Part shown: piece after piece, positions 17,834-27,121 of the stretch
Layout of the letters: the number at the start of each line of letters is the position of its first letter
Position numbering within the stretch: position 1 is the first letter of the stretch
Assembly (NCBI RefSeq): GCF_004023665.1
Contig: NZ_SAUF01000002.1
Span: 434,001 to 498,000 of the forward strand
Direction: 5' to 3'
DNA from: Afifella aestuarii
Lineage (GTDB): Bacteria; Pseudomonadota; Alphaproteobacteria; Rhizobiales; Afifellaceae
Length of the DNA stretch: 64,000 bases
The notes under the pieces: model-generated
The model's input: only the letters and a program-made list of their open reading frames with translations
The model's database searches: none
Told to the model about the DNA's origin: nothing
Position numbers and translations under genes: made by a program

Positions 17834-19222
17834 TCATGCGGGTCCGGCTTCGGAACGGGGCAGCGTGAAGCGAACCTCGAAACCCGCAGGCTTACCGGGG
17901 ATCGGCGAGGCGAAGGCGAGCTCGCCGCCGCCGCGCTCGGCGATGGTGCGCACGATGGCAAGGCCGAGGCCGCTGCCATCCTTCTTGTCGCTGGCGCGCG
18001 CAAAGCGGGTCGTGAGCCGGGCGAGATCCTCTTCCGCCACCGGCGGGCAGGCATTGGCGACCGCCAGGATGCCGGCCTGCGACAGCGCGATATCGACCGG
18101 TTCGCCCGTGCGCCCGTGCTTCAGAGCGTTTTCGATGAGGTTGCGGCAGAGAATGCCGAAAGCGTCGCGTTCGAGGTCGGACAGGACCGGCTCGTCCGGC
18201 ATCTCAAGATGCAGGCGGGGTGCTGCGCCGATGCGGGCGAAATCGTCCACGACGAGCTTCAGGATCGGCCGCATATCGGCGGGGGTGTCGGTGCGCAGTC
18301 TGGCGCCCTCGGCACGTGCGAGCTGCATGAGTTTTTCCGACAGGAGATTGAGCCGCTTCAGCGTCGTCTCGATCTCCTTCGCACGCTCGGCAGCACTCGC
18401 GTCCTCGGTTTCGGCGCGCAGCCTTTGGGCCTGCGCGATCGCGCCAGCGACCGGCGTGCGCAATTCATGCGCCGCGTTGGCGGCGAAACTCCGTTCCGCC
18501 TCGAAGGCGGCCCGCAGCCTGTCGAGAAGCTGGTTCATGCCCTGAACGATCGGTTCAAGCTCGCTCGGCAGGCCGCGATCCGAAAGCGCTGCAAGATTGC
18601 GGGCGCCGCGTTGCGCGAGATCGGCGCGCAGCCGCCGGACAGGCCGCAGGCTGGTGCGCACGGCAAAGAAGATCGCCGCAAGGCTGAGCGGGATGACGAT
18701 GACGAGCGGCAGCCCGAGCGAGAGAAGCATCTCGCGCGCCATGGCGGTCCGGTGGGAGAGGGGTTCGGCAACCGCAATCGTCAGCCCGTCGCGACCGGCC
18801 GCATCGTAGTAAAGGCGGTGCGTCGCCGTCTGTCGGAACCCCTCGCGGGTGAAGGGAGGAAAGGCCTCCTTGTCGGCATTGGCCGAGCGCAGCACCGTCT
18901 CGCCCTTCCGGTCGCGCACAACCCAGGTGAAGAAGCGGTCGTCCTTGTGCAGCCGGGCGATGCGCTCCGCTCGTGCCGGTCCGCCACGGCGATCACGACG
19001 CTCGTCGTCTCGGGATTCCTCGTCACGCCGATGTTCGCGGCGGCTGTGCATGGCGAGCGGCAGAATGCGCTGGGCCGCGTCCTTCAGCGCCGCGTCGAAG
19101 AGCCCGTCCATTTCGTGACGGAGCTTTTCGGCCGTGAAGCTTGCCGCCGCGAGCCACAGGATCGTGACGGCGAGACCGAGCGCGAGCGCGAGGCGAAGCT
19201 GAAGGGAGCGCGGCGCGGTCAT
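17834..19222 (-). CDS. Two-component sensor histidine kinase
   Basis: Inner-membrane kinase of 462 residues with a membrane segment at about 10-30, a periplasmic part, a second segment near 165-190, HAMP, the H-box NAAHELRTPVAGA near residue 250, N-box CRNLIENALKHG, and G-box DGSGLGLAIVRTIAERGGG. The periplasmic part has a very charged stretch of Arg, Asp and Glu (about residues 60-80). It overlaps the response regulator by 4 bases. The signal is unknown; the charged loop suggests a cation or antimicrobial peptide. Confidence 0.9.
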   Translation of the reverse strand: MTAPRSLQLRLALALGLAVTILWLAAASFTAEKLRHEMDGLFDAALKDAAQRILPLAMHSRREHRRDEESRDDERRDRRGGPARAERIARLHKDDRFFTWVVRDRKGETVLRSANADKEAFPPFTREGFRQTATHRLYYDAAGRDGLTIAVAEPLSHRTAMAREMLLSLGLPLVIVIPLSLAAIFFAVRTSLRPVRRLRADLAQRGARNLAALSDRGLPSELEPIVQGMNQLLDRLRAAFEAERSFAANAAHELRTPVAGAIAQAQRLRAETEDASAAERAKEIETTLKRLNLLSEKLMQLARAEGARLRTDTPADMRPILKLVVDDFARIGAAPRLHLEMPDEPVLSDLERDAFGILCRNLIENALKHGRTGEPVDIALSQAGILAVANACPPVAEEDLARLTTRFARASDKKDGSGLGLAIVRTIAERGGGELAFASPIPGKPAGFEVRFTLPRSEAGPA

Positions 19223-19878
19223 GGATGGCCGAGACGGTAGCCGAGGCCGCGTTCGGTCTCGATGATGTCGCGGCCGAGCTTCTTGCGCAGGCGGCTGACA
19301 TGCACCTCGATGGCGTTGCTGTCGACCGTATCGTCGAAGGAATAAAGCCGCTCTTCCAGCTGGGCCTTGGACAGGAGCTGGCCCGGACGCTGCACAAAAG
19401 CTTCAAACAGCGCCCATTCGCGGGCCGTCAGCGCCACGGCCTTGCCGTCGCGGTGGATGCTGCGGGCGGCGAGGTCGATGTCGAGCGGCCCGAGCGTCAC
19501 GATGGGATTGGGATTTCCCGAATAGCGCCGAGCGACGGAGCCGATCCGCGCGGAAAGTTCGTCGAGATCGAACGGCTTGACGATGTAATCGTCGGCGCCG
19601 GCATTGAGCCCGTCGATGCGGTCGGAAATCTGGTCGAGCGCAGTCAGGATGATGACGGGCGTGACGGCCCCGCTCGTGCGCAGGTTCTTGAGAAATGGCA
19701 CGCCGCGCCCGTCCGGCAGCATGAGGTCGAGGAGGATGAGATCGAAGATTCCGGCGGAAAGCGTGTCGCGGGCGTCGTCGAGGCGTGTGACCCAGTCGAC
19801 GGAATGGCCGTCGGCCTTGATCTGATCTCGCACCGCGGCCCCGAGAACCGTGTCGTCCTCGATGAGAAGGACGCGCAT
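19219..19878 (-). CDS. OmpR-family response regulator
   Basis: A 219-residue regulator. The receiver domain starts MRVLLIEDD, has the phosphorylated Asp in LILLDLMLPDG near residue 51 and Lys in YIVKPFDLDEL. The C-terminal winged helix has LTAREWALFEAFVQRPG and ends VHVSRLRKKLGRDIIETERGLGYRL. It belongs to the TctD/PmrA/QseB group. Start 19878 is fixed by the conserved N-terminus and AGGTGG upstream. It likely acts on the 140-base spacer shared with the divergent exported-protein gene. Confidence 0.92.
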   Translation of the reverse strand: MRVLLIEDDTVLGAAVRDQIKADGHSVDWVTRLDDARDTLSAGIFDLILLDLMLPDGRGVPFLKNLRTSGAVTPVIILTALDQISDRIDGLNAGADDYIVKPFDLDELSARIGSVARRYSGNPNPIVTLGPLDIDLAARSIHRDGKAVALTAREWALFEAFVQRPGQLLSKAQLEERLYSFDDTVDSNAIEVHVSRLRKKLGRDIIETERGLGYRLGHP

Positions 19879-19923
19879 TCCAATCCACCTTTTGTTTTGC
19901 TTCCGACGTTCTGCGTGATCTGC

Positions 19924-19962
19924 CTGACAGGAAGCTGACGGCATTTTCTCTGCGCCGTCAGC
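19924..19962. promoter_or_regulatory. Candidate response-regulator binding region
   Basis: Between the response regulator and the divergent exported-protein gene, CTGACA at 19924 and CTGACG at 19935 form a direct repeat with an 11-base period, as OmpR-family dimers prefer. The second element is also the left arm of a 9-base inverted repeat, GCTGACGGC (19934-19942) and GCCGTCAGC (19954-19962). Regulation of the small gene from here is inferred. Confidence 0.5.
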
Positions 19963-20018
19963 GCGTGATCAGACGGCGCGCCGATCTTCATGACATCAAC
20001 AACGTCATGGAGAAAGAA

Positions 20019-20519
20019 ATGACATCCAGAAAGACCCTTCTCGCCGGCGTGCTTGCGGCCGCCACCTTGTTCGTCCCCGCGGCAAGCATGGCTGCATCGC
20101 CAGACGGCGCTTCGCCGGTCGCGATGCAGCAGACGGCCAACCGCAATGGCGATTGCAGCCCGCGTTCCGATTGGGGCCGCTCCAACCAGCAATATCGCTC
20201 CCACGCCTATCAGAAGCACGGAAAGCACGGCGGCCAGGCCCGCCCACGCAACGATGCCCGCAATGGCATGTGCGACGGCAGCGTCTGCAGCCGCAATTTC
20301 GATCGCGCGAGGCCGGGCAATTCTCAGCAGGGCATGAACGGTCGCAACAATGACCAGCGGCCCCGCTTCGATCGCCGTGATGACCGCCGCGGCGACCGGC
20401 GGCCGGGCTACGACCGCCGCGATGATCGCCGTTTCGAGCGCTGGGACGACCGCCGGCCGTCCGCTCCGCAGGCCCCGAACGGTGGCGCATCGCCGAGCAG
20501 CTATTTCGGCAAGATCTGA
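20019..20519 (+). CDS. Small exported Arg/Asp-rich protein
   Basis: A 166-residue protein of unknown function. It starts with a clear signal peptide (MTSRKTLLAGVLAAATLFVP then MAAS). The mature part is Gly/Asn/Arg-rich with three cysteines, and the C-terminal third repeats units such as RRDDRRGDRR and YDRRDDRRFERWDDRR, so it is low-complexity and highly charged. ATG 20019 is chosen over ATG 20007 because GGAG lies 6 bases before it. It is divergent from the two-component genes and is a likely target of them. It may be a cell-envelope stress or metal-related protein; this is a guess from context. Confidence 0.75.
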   Translation: MTSRKTLLAGVLAAATLFVPAASMAASPDGASPVAMQQTANRNGDCSPRSDWGRSNQQYRSHAYQKHGKHGGQARPRNDARNGMCDGSVCSRNFDRARPGNSQQGMNGRNNDQRPRFDRRDDRRGDRRPGYDRRDDRRFERWDDRRPSAPQAPNGGASPSSYFGKI

Positions 20520-20547
20520 TCCGCTTCACTGAAGGCGGATTGAAAAA

Positions 20548-20574
20548 GGGCCCGGCGCAGATCGCGTCGGGCCC
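20548..20574. terminator. Hairpin between convergent genes
   Basis: GGGCCCGGCGC and GCGTCGGGCCC pair around an AGATC loop with one mismatch. It lies between the exported-protein gene (+) and the DUF4405 gene (-). An A-run precedes it on the + strand, which reads as a T-run for minus-strand transcripts. Confidence 0.7.
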
Positions 20575-20605
20575 TCATCGTTTGGGGGGTGAGGCGAAAG
20601 CGGCG

Positions 20606-21106
20606 TCAGCTCGCCGGCGTCAGAAGGGCGCCGATCGCCCGCATCTCGTTGGCCCCGCTCTTGGAAATCGCCTCGGCAATCGGCTGGTTGGGATCTGAGA
20701 TCTCGACGCCGGCTGCGCGCAACCGGGCCGCCACGTCCTCGCCCGTCATGCCAAGAAGCGGCGCGACGGCATCGGCCGAATTCGTCAGGATCTGATGCGA
20801 AAAGGCGAAGGGCGGAGGGCCTTTGCGCGTCTCGCCGCTCGTCGGCATGAGGAAGGGCAGAGAAATGAGCAGCGAGACGGCAAGGGCGATCACCATGGGC
20901 GAGCGCTTGAAGTAATTCGTCAGCGGCCGCCAGTTTTTCCAGAGGTGCAGGACGAAGGGCAGGATGAGCACCATGCTCAGCCATTCGTGCATCCCGTGAA
21001 AGCCGCTCGGGCCGACATGGAAGAAGAGGGCGATGCCTGACACCAGGGAAACGATGAAAAGCCCCGTGATGAAGGGCGTCGCATAACGGTTGATGAGGGA
21101 GGGCAT
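20606..21106 (-). CDS. DUF4405-type membrane protein
   Basis: A 166-residue protein with three hydrophobic segments (about 10-30, 42-60, 70-90). The pattern FITGLFIVSLVSGIALFFH, MHEWLSMVLILPFVLHLWKNW with conserved His residues is like the cytochrome b561-like DUF4405 family, which may bind haem. The C-terminal 70 residues are soluble and hold a small helical domain (LLGMTGEDVAARLRAAGVEI). Such genes often lie next to two-component systems, as here. The role is not known. Confidence 0.7.
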   Translation of the reverse strand: MPSLINRYATPFITGLFIVSLVSGIALFFHVGPSGFHGMHEWLSMVLILPFVLHLWKNWRPLTNYFKRSPMVIALAVSLLISLPFLMPTSGETRKGPPPFAFSHQILTNSADAVAPLLGMTGEDVAARLRAAGVEISDPNQPIAEAISKSGANEMRAIGALLTPAS

Positions 21107-21336
21107 TGAAATCTCCTGACAGGACCGGGCCGGCTTGGGCCCATGTCTCTCGTTTGGGTGTCTTCGCTTCGGCGCCGCGCTGCGGTGTCCCGCGCGGGCG
21201 TCTGTCAGGAGCGATGCGCCCCCTGCCTTACGATGAGCTGACGGAGGCAGGCGGAGACTGTCAGGAAGCGATCAGTCGGGGCGCGGCAAATTGCCGGCGA
21301 TGGCAGCGTCGAGACAATCGGCGCTGACCGTGTCGC

Positions 21337-22242
21337 CTAGCGGGCCGGATAGAAGATGGCGCAGGGCGCATAGGCTTTCGGAAGCTCGATCTCTCCCGGC
21401 ATCTCCCGCCCGCCTGTGATCGCCTCCGCCTGAAGCTCCGTGCGGACGCCTTCCGGCTCGCGCATGGTCGATGCGGTGGAGCGAGCATAGACTTCCATGC
21501 GGCCGACCGATATCAGGATGATGCGGTCGGCGGAGCCTTCCCGGATTTCTTGGCCGGCCTCGGCGAGGACCCGCTGCCACGGCTCTCCTTCCAGCTCCTG
21601 AAGCCGCTTTTGCAGTGCCTGATCCTTCGTGCGGACGAAGACGCGGGCGACGGGGCTGCCGAAACCGAGCTCGAAAGCGAGCGCGTCGCGATCGCCTTCG
21701 CGAATGGCGCCCTGGTCGGGTCCGGCGGCATTGAGCGTCACGCCCGCGGGCGGTTGCAGCCTGCCGCGGGGCAGCGCCATCACGATGGCTTTGCCTTCCT
21801 CAAAGGCGAAGGCGCGCAGTTTCTCCGGCAGCCGCAGGCGCATCGCGCCCGCCTGTGTGGCGACAGTGAGGGCGTTCTTGACCTCGGGCTGTTCGCCGGC
21901 TCCGATCGCGAATTCGCCGAAGGCACCATCGATGCCGAAGACCCATCGACCTTTTCCCGGACGCAGCGTGTCGCGCATGAACCGTGCGATCTCCTCCTCG
22001 TCCCAGTCGAGGCGGGCGATCTTGATGCCGAGATCGGCGCGACGCGCTGGCAGAACCGCGGTGATCTTGCGCAAGAGATCGTCGGGCGCGCGGCTCCAGA
22101 TGGCGATCTCGTCGCTCGTCCGCGCGCAGCCACGACAAAAGCCGCTGTCTGAATCGATCTCGCAGACCCCGGTGCACGGACTGACCGGGCGGCGCGAGGA
22201 GGCGCTGGGTGAAAGGTCGGGAGTTCCTTGAGGGTTGTTCAT
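21337..22242 (-). CDS. DUF1289 domain protein
   Basis: A 301-residue protein. Residues 20-50 hold the DUF1289 cysteine motif SPCTGVCEID...GFCRGCAR followed by TSDEIAIW, a small probable metal-binding unit found across proteobacteria. The remaining 240 residues, rich in LRLPEKLRAFAFEEG and VFGIDGAFGEFAIG-type segments, are of unknown function, and this fusion is longer than stand-alone DUF1289 proteins (about 60-100 residues). It follows the cobalamin importer by 39 bases and likely belongs to that transcript. Start 22242 has AAGGATAAGA before it. Confidence 0.75.
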   Translation of the reverse strand: MNNPQGTPDLSPSASSRRPVSPCTGVCEIDSDSGFCRGCARTSDEIAIWSRAPDDLLRKITAVLPARRADLGIKIARLDWDEEEIARFMRDTLRPGKGRWVFGIDGAFGEFAIGAGEQPEVKNALTVATQAGAMRLRLPEKLRAFAFEEGKAIVMALPRGRLQPPAGVTLNAAGPDQGAIREGDRDALAFELGFGSPVARVFVRTKDQALQKRLQELEGEPWQRVLAEAGQEIREGSADRIILISVGRMEVYARSTASTMREPEGVRTELQAEAITGGREMPGEIELPKAYAPCAIFYPAR

Positions 22243-22281
22243 TCTTATCCTTCGTCAAACGGCCCTGGGGGGAACGGGCCT

Positions 22282-23169
22282 TCAGGAATCGAGGGTCCGC
22301 CGTTGCTGCGCGCCATTGAGAGGCACGATACGGCCGTGCCCGTTGGCGATCAGGGGCGGGGCGAGGCGGTCCGTCTTCAAATCATGCGATGGGTGTGAGG
22401 CTTTCTGCCAGGGCACGATGAAACGCCCACCCGCATGGATGCCGGTCAAGGCGCGCACACCGTAGCATTGGGCGAGGATGTCGTCGGTGAGAACATCCTG
22501 CGGCGCGCCTTCGGCCGCGACCCGGCCGCGATCGAGGAGCACGAGACGGTCGCAGAACCGCGAGGCGAGGGTGAGGTCGTGCAGCACGACGACGATGCCG
22601 GTGCCGCGGTCTCGGGTCCTGCGCAGGAGTTCCATGACATTGAGCTGATGCAGGGGGTCGAGCGCATCGACGGGTTCGTCGGCGAGAAGCGTCTCCGCCT
22701 CGACGGCGAGCGCGCGGGCGAGGAGAACCCGGGCGCGTTCGCCGCCGGAGAGCGTCTGCACGTTGCGCTCCGCGAACTGGGCGATGCCGGCCGTCTCCAT
22801 TGCGGCGCGGATGGCTCTGTCATCGGCGTGCTTGTCGTGCGCGGCGAAGAGGCCGGAATAGGGCAGGCGGCCGAGAGCGACGACCTTTTCGACGGAGAGA
22901 GGCCAGTCGACGGTGGCATCCTGCTTCAGATAGGCGAGGCGGCGCGCCAGGCTGCGTCGCGGCACGGATGCGGCGGGCTTGCCGTCGTAGAAGACCTGAC
23001 CGAGTTCCGGTTTGCGCAGACCGGCGATGACCTCGAGCAAGGTCGATTTGCCGGCGCCGTTCGGGCCGATGAGCCCGACCACTTCGCCGGCGCGCGCGAC
23101 GAAGTCGACACTCTGCAGGATCGTCGCCTCGCCTCTTTTCACGCCGATGCCGGAGGCTGAGATGATCAT
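22282..23169 (-). CDS. btuD: Cobalamin-type ABC transporter ATP-binding protein
   Basis: ATPase (295 residues) of the FecE/BtuD/HmuV class. Walker A GPNGAGKST, signature LSGGERARVLLARALA, Walker B LLADEPVDALDP, switch VVLHDLTLASRF. The last 40 residues run past the usual end of the family. The gene overlaps btuC by 4 bases and is under the cobalamin riboswitch, which decides for cobalamin over iron or haem as substrate. Confidence 0.87.
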   Translation of the reverse strand: MIISASGIGVKRGEATILQSVDFVARAGEVVGLIGPNGAGKSTLLEVIAGLRKPELGQVFYDGKPAASVPRRSLARRLAYLKQDATVDWPLSVEKVVALGRLPYSGLFAAHDKHADDRAIRAAMETAGIAQFAERNVQTLSGGERARVLLARALAVEAETLLADEPVDALDPLHQLNVMELLRRTRDRGTGIVVVLHDLTLASRFCDRLVLLDRGRVAAEGAPQDVLTDDILAQCYGVRALTGIHAGGRFIVPWQKASHPSHDLKTDRLAPPLIANGHGRIVPLNGAQQRRTLDS

Positions 23170-24191
23170 CTGAGGTCTCCACGCATGCGCCAGACGAGCG
23201 AGAACAGGAAGGGTGCTCCGATAACGGCCGTGACGACGCCGAGTTTCAGTTCCGGCTGCGTCGGGATGAGACGCACGGCGATGTCGGCGGAAAGCGTCAG
23301 GATCGCGCCGCCGAGCGCGCTTGCCGGCAGAAGCAGGCTCGGGCGGTAGGCGACGAAGGGGCGCAAGAGATGTGGCACGACGAGACCGACGAAGCCGATC
23401 GTGCCGCTGACGGCGACGGCGCCGCCGACGGCGAGGGCCACCCCGCCGACGAGGAGGGCCCGCGTGATGCGCAGATCGAAGCCGAGGCTCGTGGCCGTAT
23501 CCTCGCCGAGCGCCAGGGCATCGAGCGCCCGCGACGTCAAGAAGAGCGCGATGCAGCCGGCGAGGATCGGCGGGAGCGCGATGGCGACATGCGTCAGGCT
23601 GCGATCGGCGAAGGAGCCCATCAGCCAGAACATGATTTCGGTGGCCGCGAAGGGATTGGGCGACAGGTTGAGAACGAGCGAGACGAGGGCGCCGGCGAGA
23701 CTGTTGACCGCAATGCCGGCGAGGATGAGCGTCGCCGTGTTGGCGTTCCGCCCGGCGACGGCGAAGAGGAGAAGGCCGGCGGCAAGGGCCGCCACGATCC
23801 CGCCGATGGGCAGAAGCAGCGAGGAGACGGCGGAAAGCCCGGAATAGAAGATGACGACGGCGCCGAAGGCGGCGGCCCCTGAAATGCCGATGATGCCGGG
23901 CTCGGCGAGCGGATTGCGCAAGAACGCCTGCATCACGGCGCCGGCAAGACCGAGCGCGAAGCCGACGAAGAGCCCGAGAAGGGCCCGCGGCAGCCGGATT
24001 TCTATAAGGACGAGGGCGCCGAGATCGTCCTTTCCGGAGAGCGCGCTGTTGAGCGCGGCGCCGAAATCGAAGGGGCCGTAGCCGATGGCAAGCGACAGGA
24101 CGAAGGCGACGAGAAGCATGAGCGACAGGACGCCGAGGAGCCTGCGGTAGCCGGCCGCCGACCTGGTGGCTTGAAGCGCGATCTCACTCAT
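23166..24191 (-). CDS. btuC: Cobalamin-type ABC transporter permease
   Basis: FecCD/BtuC family permease, 341 residues with about nine to ten hydrophobic segments. Typical family stretches are IRLPRALLGLFVGFALGLAG, FLRNPLAEPGIIGISGAAAF, and the later GTIGFVGLVVPHLLRPFV followed by RLIPTQPELKLGVVTAVIGA. ATG 24191 overlaps the binding-protein stop by 4 bases; the longer open frame is a shadow. Confidence 0.9.
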   Translation of the reverse strand: MSEIALQATRSAAGYRRLLGVLSLMLLVAFVLSLAIGYGPFDFGAALNSALSGKDDLGALVLIEIRLPRALLGLFVGFALGLAGAVMQAFLRNPLAEPGIIGISGAAAFGAVVIFYSGLSAVSSLLLPIGGIVAALAAGLLLFAVAGRNANTATLILAGIAVNSLAGALVSLVLNLSPNPFAATEIMFWLMGSFADRSLTHVAIALPPILAGCIALFLTSRALDALALGEDTATSLGFDLRITRALLVGGVALAVGGAVAVSGTIGFVGLVVPHLLRPFVAYRPSLLLPASALGGAILTLSADIAVRLIPTQPELKLGVVTAVIGAPFLFSLVWRMRGDLR

Positions 24192-25033
24192 TGCCGCGCC
24201 CTCGCTTTGTCGGCCGCCTGGCGCAAGACCTCGACCGCCTTGAAGATGTCCGGTCCTCCGCACATCCACAGACGCTGCGGGACGGAAACGATCTCCATCG
24301 GCCGCGGCATGCGCGAGAGGACCGGATGGTGCAGGATCTCGTTGGCGACGGCCGGCGCGTCACGATAATCGCCGACGACGAGCACGTCGGGCGACAGGGC
24401 CACGAGTTTTTCGAGCGGCAACCGGCTGTAGCTTTCAAGCCCTTTTTCGGCGGCGAGATTTTCAAGGCCGGCGAGCGAGATGAGGACGTTGATGATCGAG
24501 CCGGCGCCGACCGTATAGCCGTTCGGTTCGTAGACGATCGCCGACGGGCGCTCGGAGGCCGGAACCTCTTCGGTCGCAAGCCGCGCCTCCATCTCCCGCA
24601 CCAACGCCTCCGCCCGCGCCTCCTGGCCGAGCTCGGCGCCGACGCGGCGGATCTGGGCCTCGATGTCGGGAAGCGAGCGCGGCACGTCGAGTTCCACGAC
24701 ATCGACGCCGATCCGCTTCAACAGATCGACGGTGACGCGCTTCGTATAGCGCCCGGCAAAGACCATGTCGGGTTTGTAGCGCATCACCTCCTCGGCGAGG
24801 CCGCGATTGCGCGGAAACGCGCGGGCCTCCTCGGCGAGGTTCGACATGGAGGCGTCGCGCGAGAAATAGCTGAGTGAGGCGATCTGATCGGGATCTGCAA
24901 GCCGCATCAGAAGCTGATCGGCACACAGATTGATCGAGACGATGTGCTGCGGCCTCGCCGCCGCCGGAGGAGCATCGGCGACGGCGAGGACCGCAACGGC
25001 TGCCAGACAATACGTGAGCCAAGGCCCAGGCAT
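24188..25033 (-). CDS. btuF: Cobalamin-type ABC transporter substrate-binding protein
   Basis: Periplasmic binding protein of the BtuF/FhuD class, 281 residues with a signal peptide ending around residue 26. The sequence after it, HIVSINLCADQLLMRLADPD and KPDMVFAGRYT, is typical of helical-backbone metal-chelate binding proteins. The start codon overlaps the btuB stop by one base (TAATG), so the two are coupled. Confidence 0.87.
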   Translation of the reverse strand: MPGPWLTYCLAAVAVLAVADAPPAAARPQHIVSINLCADQLLMRLADPDQIASLSYFSRDASMSNLAEEARAFPRNRGLAEEVMRYKPDMVFAGRYTKRVTVDLLKRIGVDVVELDVPRSLPDIEAQIRRVGAELGQEARAEALVREMEARLATEEVPASERPSAIVYEPNGYTVGAGSIINVLISLAGLENLAAEKGLESYSRLPLEKLVALSPDVLVVGDYRDAPAVANEILHHPVLSRMPRPMEIVSVPQRLWMCGGPDIFKAVEVLRQAADKARARQ

Positions 25034-26994
25034 TAGAATGTCAGCCGAACTCCGGCATAGGCGCTGACGCCTTCCCGGTCATAACCCCACTGATCATAGG
25101 CCTTTTCGTCGAGGAGGTTCTCCACGCGCCCGTAGATCTGGGTGTTGTCGGTGATGTCGTAGGAGGCGGCGACATCTACGAGCGTGTAGGGATCGAGGGT
25201 GAGCGTCTCGCGGTTCACGTAAAGGGCGTCGGTCCACACCCAGTCCTTCTGCTCGCCGTTGTAATCGACCGACACGTTGACGTTGGCGCGGCCCTGAAGG
25301 AAGGCGTAATTGACGACGAGACTGGCGACGTTCTGCGGCCGGCGGATCAATTCGTCGCCGGTCGGGTCCTCGCCGTCCGTATAGGTGTAGGAGCCTGTCA
25401 CCGTCAGATTGTCGATCGGCTCCACCGTCAGGGCGACTTCCACGCCATCGATCTTGGATTCTCCCGGCTGGTTGATCGAGGACTGGCCCGAGCCGGTGAT
25501 GAGGTCGGAGATCTCCTGATTGAAATAGGTGACGTCGAGCGAGGCGCGGTTCGCCCAGAAGGCCTGCGTGACGCCGACGTCGAAACCCTTCGCCTCTTCC
25601 GGCTCGAGATCCGGATTGCCGCGATAGGTGTTGGTGTAGCCGTAGAGTTCGAAGAGCGTCGGGTTCTTCACGCCGGTGCCGTAGGAGGCGTGGAGCTTGG
25701 TGCCGGTCTGGCGGAAATTGTAGGCGCCGGTCAGCCGGTAGGTGGTGGCATCCTCGAAGACGTCGTTCAGGTCGTGGCGGAGGCCCGCCGTCAGCGACAG
25801 GTCCTCAAACAGGCTCAGCTGATACTGGCCGATGAAACCCGTCGAGGTGATGGAACGATCGAAGGACGACCAGGCGCTGTCGGAGACGGCGCTGTCTTCA
25901 CCCCGCTCGACCCCAAAGGTGAGCGTATGCCCGGCATTGGCGATGGCGGGCGTATCGAACATGAAGGTCGAGCGGTAATCGAACTGCAGCCGCTCGCCTT
26001 CGTAAGTGCTGGTCACCGTGGTCGGGTCGAGATCGCGATAATCGCGGTTCTGATCGGTATAGGAGATGCCGGCGAGCTGTTCCCAATGACCGTCGAGGAG
26101 CGTCACCTTCGCCTGGGCGCGGGTGAAAAGCTGGTCGCCCTTCATGTCCTGATTGGAATCGAGCGGGCCGGTATGGCCGACGGAGGGCAGAAACCCTTCC
26201 GAATCGAGATCGGTGCGCAGGCGCGTGTAGCGTGCAACGCCTGAAAGGTTCAGCCAGTCGGTGACGTCGACGCCGCCCTTGGCGAAGAGGGTGCCGTTTT
26301 CGTAGCCGTCGTCTTCCCTGTTGCCGAGGCGTTCATCGGCGACCGAGACGCCGTCGGTGCGTACGCCGGAGGCGCCGGCGAGAAAATCGTAATTGGCGCC
26401 GGCCGTGCCAATGGTGGCGTTGCCGCTCAGCGTCTTGTGCGAACCGGCTTCGAGGCGGCCCGTCAGATGCGTGCCGGGTTCGGCGCGCCGGGTAATGATG
26501 TTGACGACGCCGCCGATCGCATCGGAGCCGTAGAGCGCGCTCTGCGGCCCGCGCAGCACCTCGATGCGCTCTATGTTGTCCGCAAGAAGATGCGCGAAAT
26601 CGAATTCCGAACCGCGCGCCGGGTCGTTGACGGGGATGCCGTCGACGAAGATCTTGGTCTGGTTGCCTTCAGAGCCGCGGATCCGAAGCTGCGTGAACTG
26701 GCCGCGTGGGCCGGCCGCGTTGACGATCACACCCGGCACCTGGCGCAGTGCTTCCGTCGCGTCGTGGATGTTCTGCTGTTTCAGCTCCTCGCCGGTGATG
26801 ACGGTCACGGCGCTGCCGACCTCCGTGAGCGGCGTCGCCGTCAGGTTCGCCGTGACGGAGAGTTCGGGGAGTTCGATGACGTCATCGTCCTGCGCGGCGG
26901 CCGGAGAGATGCCGGCGGCGACGAAAAAGCCGGCACAAACGGCGACGAAGCGTTGCGGCGGAACGCCTTCACGCGAGGGGCGGGAGAAAAACAC
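25033..26994 (-). CDS. btuB: TonB-dependent outer-membrane cobalamin receptor
   Basis: Outer-membrane receptor of 653 residues. A signal peptide (cut near SPAAAQ, residue 34) is followed by a TonB-box region (DVIELPELSVTAN), the plug domain (TGEELKQQNIHDATEALRQV, IRGSEGNQTKIFVDG, LRGPQSALYGSDAIGGVVNI) and a beta barrel ending GYDREGVSAYAGVRLTF with the terminal Phe expected for barrel insertion. It is the first gene of the riboswitch-controlled operon, so vitamin B12 is the likely cargo. Confidence 0.93.
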   Translation of the reverse strand: MFFSRPSREGVPPQRFVAVCAGFFVAAGISPAAAQDDDVIELPELSVTANLTATPLTEVGSAVTVITGEELKQQNIHDATEALRQVPGVIVNAAGPRGQFTQLRIRGSEGNQTKIFVDGIPVNDPARGSEFDFAHLLADNIERIEVLRGPQSALYGSDAIGGVVNIITRRAEPGTHLTGRLEAGSHKTLSGNATIGTAGANYDFLAGASGVRTDGVSVADERLGNREDDGYENGTLFAKGGVDVTDWLNLSGVARYTRLRTDLDSEGFLPSVGHTGPLDSNQDMKGDQLFTRAQAKVTLLDGHWEQLAGISYTDQNRDYRDLDPTTVTSTYEGERLQFDYRSTFMFDTPAIANAGHTLTFGVERGEDSAVSDSAWSSFDRSITSTGFIGQYQLSLFEDLSLTAGLRHDLNDVFEDATTYRLTGAYNFRQTGTKLHASYGTGVKNPTLFELYGYTNTYRGNPDLEPEEAKGFDVGVTQAFWANRASLDVTYFNQEISDLITGSGQSSINQPGESKIDGVEVALTVEPIDNLTVTGSYTYTDGEDPTGDELIRRPQNVASLVVNYAFLQGRANVNVSVDYNGEQKDWVWTDALYVNRETLTLDPYTLVDVAASYDITDNTQIYGRVENLLDEKAYDQWGYDREGVSAYAGVRLTF

Positions 26995-27121
26995 GGGACG
27001 ACCTCAAGGGCGGCGCACGGCCGGTTGGCACATCACCGCGATCGAGGACGCTTCATGGGCGCGTGCGCATGAAGTCTACCCCATCGGCACACCCCGACCG
27101 ACGTGACCGCGCGTGACCACG

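Noticed and set aside
22282-25033. Assignment of the FecCD-type importer to haem or siderophore uptake
   Set aside because: The riboswitch in front of the operon is of the cobalamin type and the receptor is BtuB-like, so vitamin B12 is the better substrate.
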